NCBI GenBank assembly: GCA_963712165.1
Contig: CAVQGY010000002.1
Coordinates: 434,001 to 498,000 of the forward strand
Length of the DNA: 64,000 bases
Origin: B10-G9 sp963712165
Lineage (GTDB): Bacteria; Chloroflexota; Anaerolineae; Anaerolineales; UBA11858
Direction: 5' to 3'
Shown in pieces: positions 42,822-52,406 of this stretch. The position numbers were made by a program, and so were the translations under genes. The notes under the pieces were generated by a model. It saw only the letters and a list, made by a program, of their open reading frames with translations, was not told the DNA's origin and did no database searches. The number at the start of each line of letters is the position of its first letter. Position 1 is the first letter of the stretch.

Positions 42822-42858
42822 GCCTGTTTCGAGGGTTGGTCCGGAACAGGCTTTTTTT
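42822..42858 (+). terminator. Second tandem terminator upstream of the aminotransferase
   Basis: A 9-bp stem (one G-T pair), 12-nt loop, followed by seven T, about 59 bp before the start codon. Confidence 0.8.
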
Positions 42859-42916
42859 ATCCTACGTCCAAAATAAGTAAGGGTTTGCAAACTGAGTACC
42901 TCATGGGAGGCACGGT

Positions 42917-44170
42917 ATGGAAGTCAATAATGATCTAAACCGCGATATTCCGGTACTGAATTGGGATTCTCACCTTGCTGAGCGCACACAAGGTATGCGC
43001 AGTTCAGCAATTAGGGAGTTACTGAAAATTACCCAGGACCCGGAAATCATCTCTTTTGCTGGCGGTTTGCCGGCGCCTGATGTTTTCCCAATCCGCGAAG
43101 TGGAGGAAGCCTGTACTTATGTTCTCCGCGAGATGGGGGAGAAAGCCCTGCAGTACAGCGCGACCGAAGGTTATCGGCCGTTGAAAGTATTCTTGGCAGA
43201 CGCGATGCATAAATATGGCGTCCCGGCAAAGGCAGAGAATGTGCTGTTAACCAACGGATCACAGCAGGCGCTGGATCTCATAGGTCGTATATTTATTGAT
43301 CCGGGAAAATTCGTGCTCACCGGACGGCCTACTTATTTAGGAGCCATCCAGGCCTGGCAGGCTTACCAAGCCCGATTCCACACCATGCGAGTGGATGAAC
43401 AGGGTATGGTGGTTGATGAAATCGAACATGCATACGAAAAAGCTGTTCAGGAAAGCGGCCGCCCCCCAGCATTCATATATGTACTGCCGAATTTTCATAA
43501 CCCCGCAGGCACCACCCTACCACTTGAACGCAGGATCAAACTAGCAGAAATCGCTACCAGGCTGGATATCGCCGTGATCGAGGATGATCCTTATGGACAG
43601 CTGCGATATGAGGGAGAGGATATCCCACCGATATGCAACCTGATCCCAGAGAGGACAATATACCTGGGCACATTCTCGAAAACCATGGCTCCCGGATTAA
43701 GGTTGGGTTGGATTGTAGCCGCGGAATCATTGATGAAAAGGCTGATCCAGGCCAAGCAGGGCTGCGACTTGCATACCGGCACGCTGGTCCAGTATATCGC
43801 CAACGATATTTGCGCTCGCGGCATCCTCAAACCTCATATTAAGAAGATACGCCAGGTCTATAAAAAACGACGAGATACCATGCTGGAAGCCCTGACGGAA
43901 TTCTGGCCGGACGAATGCAAGTGGACCGACCCCGAAGGAGGACTATTCCTCTGGGCTCGGGTACCGGAATCGATCGATACAGACAAGTTCCTGAGGGAAA
44001 AAGCCTTGATAGAAAAAGTAGCCTATGTTCCGGGGGTAAATTTCTATCCCAATGCAGATGGCGGGAATGAGGCTATGCGCCTCAATTTCTCCTACGCGCC
44101 TCCAGATGTGATCGTGGAAGGAATCAAGCGGCTGGGGATTGCTCTAAAGAAGGAGTTAGCGGATAAATAG
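42917..44170 (+). CDS. PLP-dependent aminotransferase, LysN/2-aminoadipate type
   Basis: A 417-residue fold-type I aminotransferase. SSAIRELLKITQDPEIISFAGGLPAPD at the start, TNGSQQALDLIGRIFIDPG, YVLPNFHNPAGTTLPLERRIKL, EDDPYGQLRYEG and the PLP lysine in LGTFSKTMAPGLRLGWI are typical of the LysN/ARO8/MocR-catalytic-domain group, which handle 2-aminoadipate, aromatic or branched-chain amino acids. There is no winged helix at the N-terminus, so it is an enzyme rather than a MocR regulator. GGGAGG lies before the ATG. Glutamate dehydrogenase, which would supply amino groups, follows. Confidence 0.9.
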   Translation: MEVNNDLNRDIPVLNWDSHLAERTQGMRSSAIRELLKITQDPEIISFAGGLPAPDVFPIREVEEACTYVLREMGEKALQYSATEGYRPLKVFLADAMHKYGVPAKAENVLLTNGSQQALDLIGRIFIDPGKFVLTGRPTYLGAIQAWQAYQARFHTMRVDEQGMVVDEIEHAYEKAVQESGRPPAFIYVLPNFHNPAGTTLPLERRIKLAEIATRLDIAVIEDDPYGQLRYEGEDIPPICNLIPERTIYLGTFSKTMAPGLRLGWIVAAESLMKRLIQAKQGCDLHTGTLVQYIANDICARGILKPHIKKIRQVYKKRRDTMLEALTEFWPDECKWTDPEGGLFLWARVPESIDTDKFLREKALIEKVAYVPGVNFYPNADGGNEAMRLNFSYAPPDVIVEGIKRLGIALKKELADK

Positions 44171-44321
44171 TATGGAAAAGTCAGGAGTTCCTTCATTCAA
44201 GGGCTGTCGATATCAGATATAATTAATGTCCGTTGGATAAAAACAGGAACGAAAGGATTAAAGACAGAGAATTACAAAAAAACAAGTTCGAACGAACAGG
44301 CTTTTATCTAAGGAGGATGAT

Positions 44322-45677
44322 GTGTCACTGATTCAAGATGTTATTGCTAAAACAAAAGAGAAGGACCCTGCACAGCCAGAGTTCCACCAGGCTGTCGAAG
44401 AAGTGCTGAACACACTCGAACCCACGGTGGACCGGCACCCCGAATTTGTCCAGGCCAAAATATATGAGCGGATTGTGGAACCAGACCGGGTTATCATGTT
44501 CCGGGTTCCCTGGATGGACGACGATGGTGAAGTCCACGTAAACCGCGGTTTCCGTGTGCAGTTTAATAATGCCATCGGTCCCTATAAGGGCGGGCTACGC
44601 TTTCACCCTTCGGTCAACCTGGGCATAATCAAATTCCTGGGTTTTGAGCAGATCTTCAAAAATTCCCTGACCACATTACCAATGGGCGGCGGCAAGGGAG
44701 GATCGGATTTTGATCCCAAAGGCAAAACCGACACAGAAGTGATGAGTTTCTGCTATGCCTTCATGCGGGAGCTGTACCGCCATATCGGCCCGGATACTGA
44801 CGTGCCTGCTGGAGATATCGGTGTGGGTGGCCGCGAGATCGGCTATCTGTACGGCATGTATAAAAAAATACGCAATGACCATGCTGGTGTTCTGACCGGC
44901 AAAGGCTTGGAATATGGGGGCAGCCTGATCCGACCGGAAGCCACTGGCTATGGGGCGGTTTATTTTGCGGCAGAAATGCTCAAGGTCCGTGACCAGGACA
45001 TATCGGGCAAAAAAGCGATTGTCAGTGGTTCCGGCAATGTGGCTCAGTACACCATTGAAAAGCTACTTGATCTGGGTGCAACCCCGATCTCCCTGTCCGA
45101 CTCCAGCGGCACGATCATTGATGAGAAAGGCATCGACCGCGACAAGCTGGCATTTGCCATGGATCTTAAAAATGTCCGCCGCGGCAGGATCAAGGAATAT
45201 GCTGAAACTCACAAGGTGCCCTACTTCCCAGACATGAGTGTTTGGGATGTTGTCAAACAGGAAGGCATCAAGGCAGAACTGGCATTCCCCTCAGCAACTC
45301 AGAACGAAATCAATGCTGAACACGCGCAGGCCCTGGTGGACAATGGATGCACCTGTGTTTCCGAGGGAGCGAATATGCCATCCACCCAGGAGGCTGTGGA
45401 CATTTTCTTGGAGAACAAGTTGATGTACGGCCCTGGAAAAGCGGCCAATGCTGGCGGCGTTGCTACCTCCGGCCTCGAGATGAGCCAGAACAGCCTGCGG
45501 CTGGCATGGACTCGGGAAGAAGTTGATCAGAGGCTGCACGGCATCATGAAGAGCATCCATAAAACAGCTCTGGACGCTGCCGCTTCCTATGGAGATCCAG
45601 GCAACTATGTTGTGGGAGCAAATATCGCCGGCTTCTTAAAAGTAGCCAAGGCTATGTTGGCCTATGGCGTAATCTGA
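44322..45677 (+). CDS. gdhA: NADP-type glutamate dehydrogenase
   Basis: A 451-residue hexameric-type enzyme that aminates 2-oxoglutarate to glutamate. GPYKGGLRFHPSVNLGIIKFLGFEQIFKNSLTTLPMGGGKGGSDFDPKGK contains the substrate-binding and catalytic Lys residues (split: GPYKGGLRFHPS and PMGGGKGGSDF), then VPAGDIGVGGREIGYLYG and the coenzyme fold with VSGSGNVAQYTIEKLL. GTG 44322 with AGGAGG 5 nt upstream is the start; an ATG at 44320 is out of frame. A strong terminator follows. Confidence 0.95.
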   Translation: MSLIQDVIAKTKEKDPAQPEFHQAVEEVLNTLEPTVDRHPEFVQAKIYERIVEPDRVIMFRVPWMDDDGEVHVNRGFRVQFNNAIGPYKGGLRFHPSVNLGIIKFLGFEQIFKNSLTTLPMGGGKGGSDFDPKGKTDTEVMSFCYAFMRELYRHIGPDTDVPAGDIGVGGREIGYLYGMYKKIRNDHAGVLTGKGLEYGGSLIRPEATGYGAVYFAAEMLKVRDQDISGKKAIVSGSGNVAQYTIEKLLDLGATPISLSDSSGTIIDEKGIDRDKLAFAMDLKNVRRGRIKEYAETHKVPYFPDMSVWDVVKQEGIKAELAFPSATQNEINAEHAQALVDNGCTCVSEGANMPSTQEAVDIFLENKLMYGPGKAANAGGVATSGLEMSQNSLRLAWTREEVDQRLHGIMKSIHKTALDAAASYGDPGNYVVGANIAGFLKVAKAMLAYGVI

Positions 45678-45696
45678 TCCAAATCACGCTACACAG

Positions 45697-45730
45697 AAAA
45701 ACCGCCGGCGCTCAACGCTGGCGGTTTTTG
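45697..45730 (+). terminator. Terminator after gdhA
   Basis: AAAAACCGCCgGCG pairs with CGCtGGCGGTTTTT with a short loop, followed by T. Confidence 0.9.
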
Positions 45731-45760
45731 TTCCTGTAGCGATTGGGGTTGCTGATCCTT

Positions 45761-46417
45761 TCAGCTGTTATTTACTTCCTGTTCAGTGAAGACCACCACT
45801 TCTTTCCCTGTGAGCTTTTCTTGCACTTTTTTAATGATCAGGTCCATATGTCCATTATTGGCCACGAAATCCAGGTCGTCCCCGGGAACGGTAAGCACAG
45901 GGCAGAGGTCAAAATCATCAATCCAGGAATTGTATAGAGTGTTGAGCTGTTCTAAATATGCGGGATCGATCTGCTCTTCATAGTCCCTGCCCCTGAGCTT
46001 GATTCGCTGCTGAAGTGTGGGCACAGAGGCCTTGATATACAGGACCAGATCAGGTGGAGGTAAGAATTCCACCAGGACCTGGTAGAGTTCCCGGTAGGTC
46101 TGGTAATCACGCTCGCCGATCTGCTGCTGGCGGTAGAGATTATGGGCAAAGATCTCTGCGTCTTCGTAAACACTGCGATCCTGGATGACAGACCCGGCAT
46201 GGGAGCAAAGATTCTTATGGGCCCGCAGGCGCCGGGTCAAAAAAAAGACCTGGCTGTGGAATGCCCAGGTATGCATGTCTTTATAGAAATCAGGCAAATA
46301 GGGGTTTTCGCTTTCGGGTTCAAAAAAAGGGGTCCAGTTCAGGATGTTGCAGAGCTTTTGTACCAGGGTTGTCTTTCCAACGCCAATGTTTCCAGCAACT
46401 GCCACAAACTTTTCCAT
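45761..46417 (-). CDS. Deoxynucleoside kinase (paralogue 2)
   Basis: A 218-residue salvage kinase with P-loop AGNIGVGKTTLVQKL, ESENPYLPDFYKDMHTWAFHSQVFFLTRRL, the classic DRS motif (SVIQDRSVYEDAEIFAHNLY) and the LID KLRGRDYEEQIDPAYLEQL. It is closer to deoxyadenosine/deoxycytidine kinases than paralogue 1 at 781-1416. It sits upstream of dnaN on the same strand pointing away, with its own terminator-flanked space. The two genes share only the family fold, so their substrates probably differ. Confidence 0.88.
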   Translation of the reverse strand: MEKFVAVAGNIGVGKTTLVQKLCNILNWTPFFEPESENPYLPDFYKDMHTWAFHSQVFFLTRRLRAHKNLCSHAGSVIQDRSVYEDAEIFAHNLYRQQQIGERDYQTYRELYQVLVEFLPPPDLVLYIKASVPTLQQRIKLRGRDYEEQIDPAYLEQLNTLYNSWIDDFDLCPVLTVPGDDLDFVANNGHMDLIIKKVQEKLTGKEVVVFTEQEVNNS

Positions 46418-46528
46418 ACTCTCTCCCTAAACGTATCAGCCTTTCCTGCATTTTACTATCTAATCCAGCAGGGATCGGCCAGCAACCTTAAAATATTCAA
46501 GATTCATTCTTTTATTTCGCTGTTTGAT

Positions 46529-46563
46529 AAAAAAATCCCGGTTTCAGCTATCAAAACCGGGAT
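46529..46563 (-). terminator. Terminator after dnaN
   Basis: On the minus strand ATCCCGGTTT (46563-46554) pairs with AAACCGGGAT (46544-46535) and is followed by a run of T. Confidence 0.9.
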
Positions 46564-46586
46564 CGATTATCATTGAGTTGGCAAGC

Positions 46587-47723
46587 TCAGCTGCCGAGAT
46601 GCATAGGCATGATCACGTGTAAAAAGTTATCATCTCCGACTGGACGGATGACACCCGGGCTGGTGGGCTTGGATGTCTCCAGGGCCACATTGGGAGTACC
46701 GATCACATCCAGAACTTCTCGCAAGTAGCGGACGTTAAAAGCGATGATGATGTCACTGCCATCGATTGTCGCGTCCATGACCGCTTGACTGGACCCGGTT
46801 TCTTCCGATTGGCCGGAAATCTCTACTTCCCCAGGAGAATTTTCCTCAGTTCCGGGACGGATGTTGACCTGGGCAATCAAAGACCCCTCCCGTGCGAAAA
46901 TCTCGGCCTGTTTACATGATTTCAGGAATGAGGCCGTGGACAGGATGGTCCGTGACAGATGTTCTTTCGGGATGATCTGCTGATAATCTGGGAATGTGCC
47001 TTCGATCAGCTGGGAGCTGAGTTCAATATCCTTGGTGCGGAAGATCACCTGGCCGCGCTCAGGCGGGAGGGACATGGTGATAACTTCGCTTCCATCATTG
47101 CTGACTCTGGCTAATTCGCTGAGGGCCCGGGATGGGATGACCGCTTTGACCGGAGTAGATACAGATGAGGAAAGCTGGGCTTTCCGAACTGATAGACGGA
47201 AGCCGTCCGCAGCTGCCAGGGTGAGGATGTTATCTTCCACGGTGAGAAGGACGCCGGTCAGAATGGGCCTGGCTTCATCATGCGAGGCAGCGAAGACCAC
47301 TTGTTTGATCATTTCCTTGAGATCAGCTACGTTTATTTCAATTCCTTCCTCAAGATCCAGTGTTGGCATGGGAGGGAATTCTTGGGCATCAATACATTTG
47401 ATATCAGTGTTGAGCGCCCCGCTTTTGATGTTCAGTGTCTGGGTGGGTTCGTTCAGCACGATATCGGTTTTCGCAGGAGGAATTGTGCTCACCAGGTCCG
47501 TGAACGTTCGGGCAGGAACTGTTGTGGATCCCTCTTCCTCGATCTTGGCCCCTATCCAGCAGGTGATACCCATCTCTAGATTGGTAGCAGACAGGCGCAG
47601 GCGGCCATCGTCTGTGGCAACCAGGATATTGGCCAATACAGGTAAGGTGCTGCGAGGGGATACAGCACGAGAGACAATGCTCAGCCCATGGGCGAGGTTT
47701 TCTTGCAGGACAGATATCTTCAT
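46587..47723 (-). CDS. dnaN: DNA polymerase III beta clamp
   Basis: The 378-residue sliding clamp holds polymerase III on DNA. Recognised by MKISVLQENLAHGLSIVSRAVSPRSTLPVLANILVATDDG split across the first 40 residues, LSATNLEMGITCWI, FSASHDEARPILTGVLL (here FAASHDEARPILTG), and the C-terminal YLREVLDVIG and HVIMPMHLGS. Three clamp domains fit the length. In most bacteria dnaN sits beside dnaA at oriC; here it is alone, between a deoxynucleoside kinase gene and the divergent SAM riboswitch-metK unit, 37 kb from the candidate origin. Confidence 0.95.
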   Translation of the reverse strand: MKISVLQENLAHGLSIVSRAVSPRSTLPVLANILVATDDGRLRLSATNLEMGITCWIGAKIEEEGSTTVPARTFTDLVSTIPPAKTDIVLNEPTQTLNIKSGALNTDIKCIDAQEFPPMPTLDLEEGIEINVADLKEMIKQVVFAASHDEARPILTGVLLTVEDNILTLAAADGFRLSVRKAQLSSSVSTPVKAVIPSRALSELARVSNDGSEVITMSLPPERGQVIFRTKDIELSSQLIEGTFPDYQQIIPKEHLSRTILSTASFLKSCKQAEIFAREGSLIAQVNIRPGTEENSPGEVEISGQSEETGSSQAVMDATIDGSDIIIAFNVRYLREVLDVIGTPNVALETSKPTSPGVIRPVGDDNFLHVIMPMHLGS

Positions 47724-47856
47724 AATAGCTTTCCTATTCTGGCGTGCCGCGACGGCTGGTAAATTGTACAGTAAGTATACAATGAAAGTATAAAACTCGC
47801 TAATCCATTTTCTCCTACAAGGTGCTGTTTCCCATCTTGATCCGATGGGTTATTAA

Positions 47857-47885
47857 TTGACATGGACCGAAGCTCATGTTATTAT
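47857..47885 (+). promoter_or_regulatory. Promoter of the SAM riboswitch-metK unit
   Basis: A perfect TTGACA (47857-47862) and TATTAT (47880-47885) with a 17-bp spacer, about 30 bp before the riboswitch. Confidence 0.8.
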
Positions 47886-47915
47886 CCCCTACAGTTAGAT
47901 ATGCCTCTAACGGCA

Positions 47916-48107
47916 CTCTTATCCAGAGAGGTGGAGGGAACGGCCCTGTGAAACCTCGGCAACCGGGCAGTGCAATTGGCTGCAGATGGTGCCAACTCCG
48001 ACAGGTGTATTCTGGAAGATGAGAGGGCAGACTTGAGTTAATGCCCTTTCCTGCAGATCCGGAGGGGCAATTTTCATTAATGAAAGGGAGTTAACTCAGG
48101 AGGTTCT
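47916..48107 (+). promoter_or_regulatory. SAM-I (S-box) riboswitch ahead of metK
   Basis: The aptamer (47916-48025) shows P1 arms CTCTTATC and GATGAGAG, the conserved AGAGAGGTGGAGGGA core, GGCCCTGTGAAACC, GGCAACC and a later CAACTCCGACAGG. Downstream, TGAGTTAA (48034-48041) can pair with TTAACTCA (48091-48098) and CCCTTTC with GAAAGGG, giving a long hairpin whose last base is the first of the AGGAGG (48098-48103). AGAGGGCA (48022-48029), part of P1, can instead pair with TGCCCTTT (48042-48049). There is no T-run. I infer SAM-dependent hiding of the ribosome site rather than termination. Confidence 0.9.
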
Positions 48108-49319
<1,212 letters not shown>

Positions 49320-49333
49320 GATTGGCACAAAAA

Positions 49334-49366
49334 AACAGGGCCTGTATTCCAGGCCCTGTTACTTTT
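49334..49366 (+). terminator. Terminator after metK
   Basis: AACAGGGCCTG (49334-49344) and CAGGCCCTGTT (49350-49360) form an 11-bp perfect stem followed by ACTTTTT. Confidence 0.9.
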
Positions 49367-49384
49367 TAAGGGGATCCTATTGTT

Positions 49385-49708
49385 CTATAGATGGGGTTCG
49401 AAGGTTTTCTGAAGCTGTTTTTTCGGTTTGAACCCGGCCACCCTGGCTGCCACATCACCGCTGACAAAGAGCAGCAGGGCCGGGATGCCCATAATGCCGT
49501 ATTGGATAGGAACTGCCTGGTTGGAATCCACATCCATCTTATAGATCCTGGCTTTCCCCTCCCAATCATCTGCAAGCTCTTCGACGATGGGAGTGACCAT
49601 CTTGCAGGGTCCGCACCAGGCTGCCGTGAAATCAACCAGCACTGGCAGATCAGAAGCAAGTACTTTCTCTTCGAATTCCTCTTCAGTGATATAGTTTACT
49701 TCGGCCAT
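49385..49708 (-). CDS. trxA: Thioredoxin
   Basis: A 107-residue thioredoxin with the active site AAWCGPCKMVTPIVEEL (C32, C35), DVDSNQAVPIQYGIMGIPALLLF with the cis-proline after GI, and a typical thioredoxin C-terminal helix. It reduces protein disulphides in the cytoplasm. GGAGAT precedes the ATG. It is downstream of sbcC on the same strand but separated by 76 bp. Confidence 0.92.
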   Translation of the reverse strand: MAEVNYITEEEFEEKVLASDLPVLVDFTAAWCGPCKMVTPIVEELADDWEGKARIYKMDVDSNQAVPIQYGIMGIPALLLFVSGDVAARVAGFKPKKQLQKTFEPHL

Positions 49709-49784
49709 CGAGATCTCCTTCTAGATTGAATCCAATCAGTGATTATTCCGGTTTACATAATCCTGACAACTCGTCAGCATTCGA

Positions 49785-52352
49785 TTATACCAAAGTCACC
49801 TGTGAACCCCTCGGGGTCTTTTCTACCAGGAGCTGGGTGGAAAAGGCTTCCTTGATCTCGTCTACATGGGTGATCACAAGGATCTTCTTAAAATCATCCT
49901 TGACCAGGTTGATGGCTTCGATCAGGCGCTGTCTGCCAAGGCTATCCTGGCTGCCAAAACCCTCATCGATGACCAGGGTTTGCAGTCGGGCTCCCGCTCG
50001 CTGGGCAAGGATATGAGAGAGGGCCAGGCGAATAGCAAAGTCGATCCGGAACGATTCTCCTCCTGAGTACATTTCGTAATCACGGACACCGGATTGATCC
50101 TGGATTTGGATCTCCAGTGTTTCTTTCTTGTCTTCCCGGCTGGTAACTTTATACTCTCGCTGGGTGATGAAACGGACCGACATATTTCCACCGCTGAGAC
50201 GTTCCAGGATTTGATTTGCCCGGAGTTCTATTTGGGGGAGAGCTTGCTCGATCAGCAGAGCAGGCACACCGTCTTTTCCGAATGCTCCTTCTAGCTGGCG
50301 GTACGCTTTCACTTTCCGAGAGAGTTCGTTTCTCACCTTTTCAAGTTCTCCCCGACGTTCTTTTTGACCCTCCAGCACCGCAACCTTCTGCTGGGCTGCG
50401 CCTGTTTCCCGCTGGAGCATATTTTCTTTTTCCTTCAAGGCGAGCAGTTCCCGCTCAGCATCCTTGGTATCGGGGGCTTTATCCCGACCATGCTCAAGAT
50501 TGCCCCGCGATTTTTCCAGGTCATCTGCCAGGGTTTGGAGATCGTCTTTTGCTTCAGCCAGGCGAATTTTCAGATCATCCATTTCACGGTTAAGTGGTTT
50601 TAGGGCTGCCTCCGCCCGTTCAAGCTCGGTTTTTTCTCCCTGGACTATCACCCCACGGCTGCTGAGATCCCTGATCCGGTCATGTTCTGCGGCATCATAG
50701 CCGATCTCTTTCAGCTCGGCATTGATCTCATCCAGGATCTGCCGAGCTTCCGGGGCATATTTACCTTCCTGAAGAATCTGCCGGAGATCCTCTAGGATCC
50801 CTGCATGGGTTTCCTGCCAGGATTCCTGGTCATTTTCGATGGCTTGAAGTTGATTATTGATTTTATCGGCATCCGCCTGGTATGTGCGCAGTTTATTCTC
50901 AGACAAACTGAGGGCAGTGATCTCTTTTTGAAGAGCAGTGACAACCTGGTCTGCCTCTTTTAATGTGGTTTGGTTATCACGGTAGCGATCACCCAGCTCT
51001 TTGCCATCGTCCTTGAGTGACTGGATCAGGTTCAACCGATCTGCCGCAGAGAGTTCCTGGCCGCAGAGAGGGCAGTCTGCCCCCTCGGATTCTTCCAGCT
51101 CCTTGATGCGTTTTTCCAGGGTTTTCATCTCTTTGAACAGGCGGGGATTTTCTGCTTTGGCATCAGACTGCTGCTGGCGGGCGATGTCCAGATGCTCTTT
51201 TTTTTCATCCCTAATCGTTATCTCAGATGTAGCCTGGCTGATCCTATCTTGGATTTCCTTAAGGCGTTCCATTAACCCCGGAATAATATCCAGACTTGCT
51301 TCCAACTCTTTCTGGCGAGTCTCCAAGGAGGTGATCTGTTGGAGCAGTCGGGCTTTTTCAGCAGCGAGCTGCATTAACGGATCCTGACGTTTGATCTCAC
51401 TTTCACGAAACTTTCCGGCTGTCTCTTCCCAGGCCACCAAAGAAGCCTGGGCTTCTTCCCAGGCTTGGTAACTATCCTGGATATCCTTGGCGCGGCCGAG
51501 AATTATCTGGAAGGTCTCCGCTTCAGCCGCGCGCTGAGCCAGTTTATCCTCGATATCGATAATCTGTTTTTCTTTCTTTTCCAACTCTTTGGCGGAGGCC
51601 TCCACCAATCGCTCCTGTTCTATAAGTGAGGCGAGTACAGTCTGTTGGTCTTCCAGCCATCGTTCAACGGTTTCTCTCTCTTGGATAGCTCCATTAAGCT
51701 TCTCCTCCAGGGAGTGGAGATGGTTTTTTCTCTCTTCCTCTTCTTCCAGTTCGGAGACCAGTTCGGTTATGCGGCCTTCCAGGCGGTCCAACTCGCTCTC
51801 AGTATTTCGCCTGCTTTTTATGGTCTTGTTCCGGTATACTTCCCAGATTTCCAATCCAAGGATACTGGAAAGGATTCGCTTCCGGGAGGCAGGAGTTTGC
51901 TTTGTGAACTGATCCGCTTCCCCCTGCAGGAAAAAGGACGCGTTCAGGAATGATTCGTAATCTAGACGAAGAATTCCGACGATCTTCTGTTCAGTTTCCC
52001 GCAGAGTTCGTTCGGCCAATGTATTCCAGTGGATCTTTCCATTGGTCTCATTCCGAATCTGAAGATCCAGTTGGCTGGAGTCCCCCCGAGGATTGGTGCG
52101 GGTGACCTTGTATTGATTTCCTTCATAGCTGAAGACCAGACTGACTACGGCCCGGGAGGATTTTTGATTGATAACTGATTCGTCATGTTTCCTGGCTCTG
52201 CCGAACAGAGCCCAAGTGATCCCATCCAGCAAAGAGGACTTGCCGGCCCCGTTTTCACCGGTGACGCAGGCCAATTCAAAGCCCGTGAAATCTACTTCCA
52301 CCGGCTCCATGTAGGACAAAAAACCTTCCATGGTTAGAGAGATGGGGATCAT
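49785..52352 (-). CDS. sbcC: SbcC/Rad50-type DNA repair ATPase
   Basis: An 855-residue SMC-like protein that, with SbcD nuclease, opens hairpins and processes double-strand breaks. Head: Walker A VTGENGAGKSSLLDGITWALFG, Q-loop (FLQGEADQFTKQT); two long coiled-coil arms (about 170-410 and 450-690); zinc hook ADCPLCGQEL at about 424-431; signature YSGGESFRIDFAIRLALS near 760; Walker B TLVIDEGFGSQD. SbcD, usually next to it, is absent here. It follows the chelatase VWA gene by 54 bp on the same strand. Confidence 0.92.
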   Translation of the reverse strand: MIPISLTMEGFLSYMEPVEVDFTGFELACVTGENGAGKSSLLDGITWALFGRARKHDESVINQKSSRAVVSLVFSYEGNQYKVTRTNPRGDSSQLDLQIRNETNGKIHWNTLAERTLRETEQKIVGILRLDYESFLNASFFLQGEADQFTKQTPASRKRILSSILGLEIWEVYRNKTIKSRRNTESELDRLEGRITELVSELEEEEERKNHLHSLEEKLNGAIQERETVERWLEDQQTVLASLIEQERLVEASAKELEKKEKQIIDIEDKLAQRAAEAETFQIILGRAKDIQDSYQAWEEAQASLVAWEETAGKFRESEIKRQDPLMQLAAEKARLLQQITSLETRQKELEASLDIIPGLMERLKEIQDRISQATSEITIRDEKKEHLDIARQQQSDAKAENPRLFKEMKTLEKRIKELEESEGADCPLCGQELSAADRLNLIQSLKDDGKELGDRYRDNQTTLKEADQVVTALQKEITALSLSENKLRTYQADADKINNQLQAIENDQESWQETHAGILEDLRQILQEGKYAPEARQILDEINAELKEIGYDAAEHDRIRDLSSRGVIVQGEKTELERAEAALKPLNREMDDLKIRLAEAKDDLQTLADDLEKSRGNLEHGRDKAPDTKDAERELLALKEKENMLQRETGAAQQKVAVLEGQKERRGELEKVRNELSRKVKAYRQLEGAFGKDGVPALLIEQALPQIELRANQILERLSGGNMSVRFITQREYKVTSREDKKETLEIQIQDQSGVRDYEMYSGGESFRIDFAIRLALSHILAQRAGARLQTLVIDEGFGSQDSLGRQRLIEAINLVKDDFKKILVITHVDEIKEAFSTQLLVEKTPRGSQVTLV

Positions 52353-52406
52353 GTTCCAATGATAACAGAATCTTTCCCGGTCAGCCTAAGACGGGAGATG
52401 AAAACC

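Larger units (their letters stand above)
42673..42858 (+). ncRNA. Structured intergenic RNA with two tandem terminators
   Basis: The 332-bp gap 42585-42916 has no ORF but three hairpins. First, GATTAG-g-CTGG (42673-42683) with CCAG-g-CTAATC (42687-42697). Second, CTGACC-gcat-GGTCAG followed by seven T (42755-42777), a textbook terminator. Third, GCCTGTTTC with GGAACAGGC (42822-42851) followed by seven T, another terminator. An AT-rich TAAAAT lies near 42616. This could be a small RNA, or a leader that controls the aminotransferase gene. It does not match a riboswitch I know. Confidence 0.45.

Noticed and set aside
46996..47793. 265-codon open frame on the plus strand
   Set aside because: It is antisense to dnaN, which is clearly the real gene; the frame has biased composition (Ser/Arg rich) typical of a shadow.
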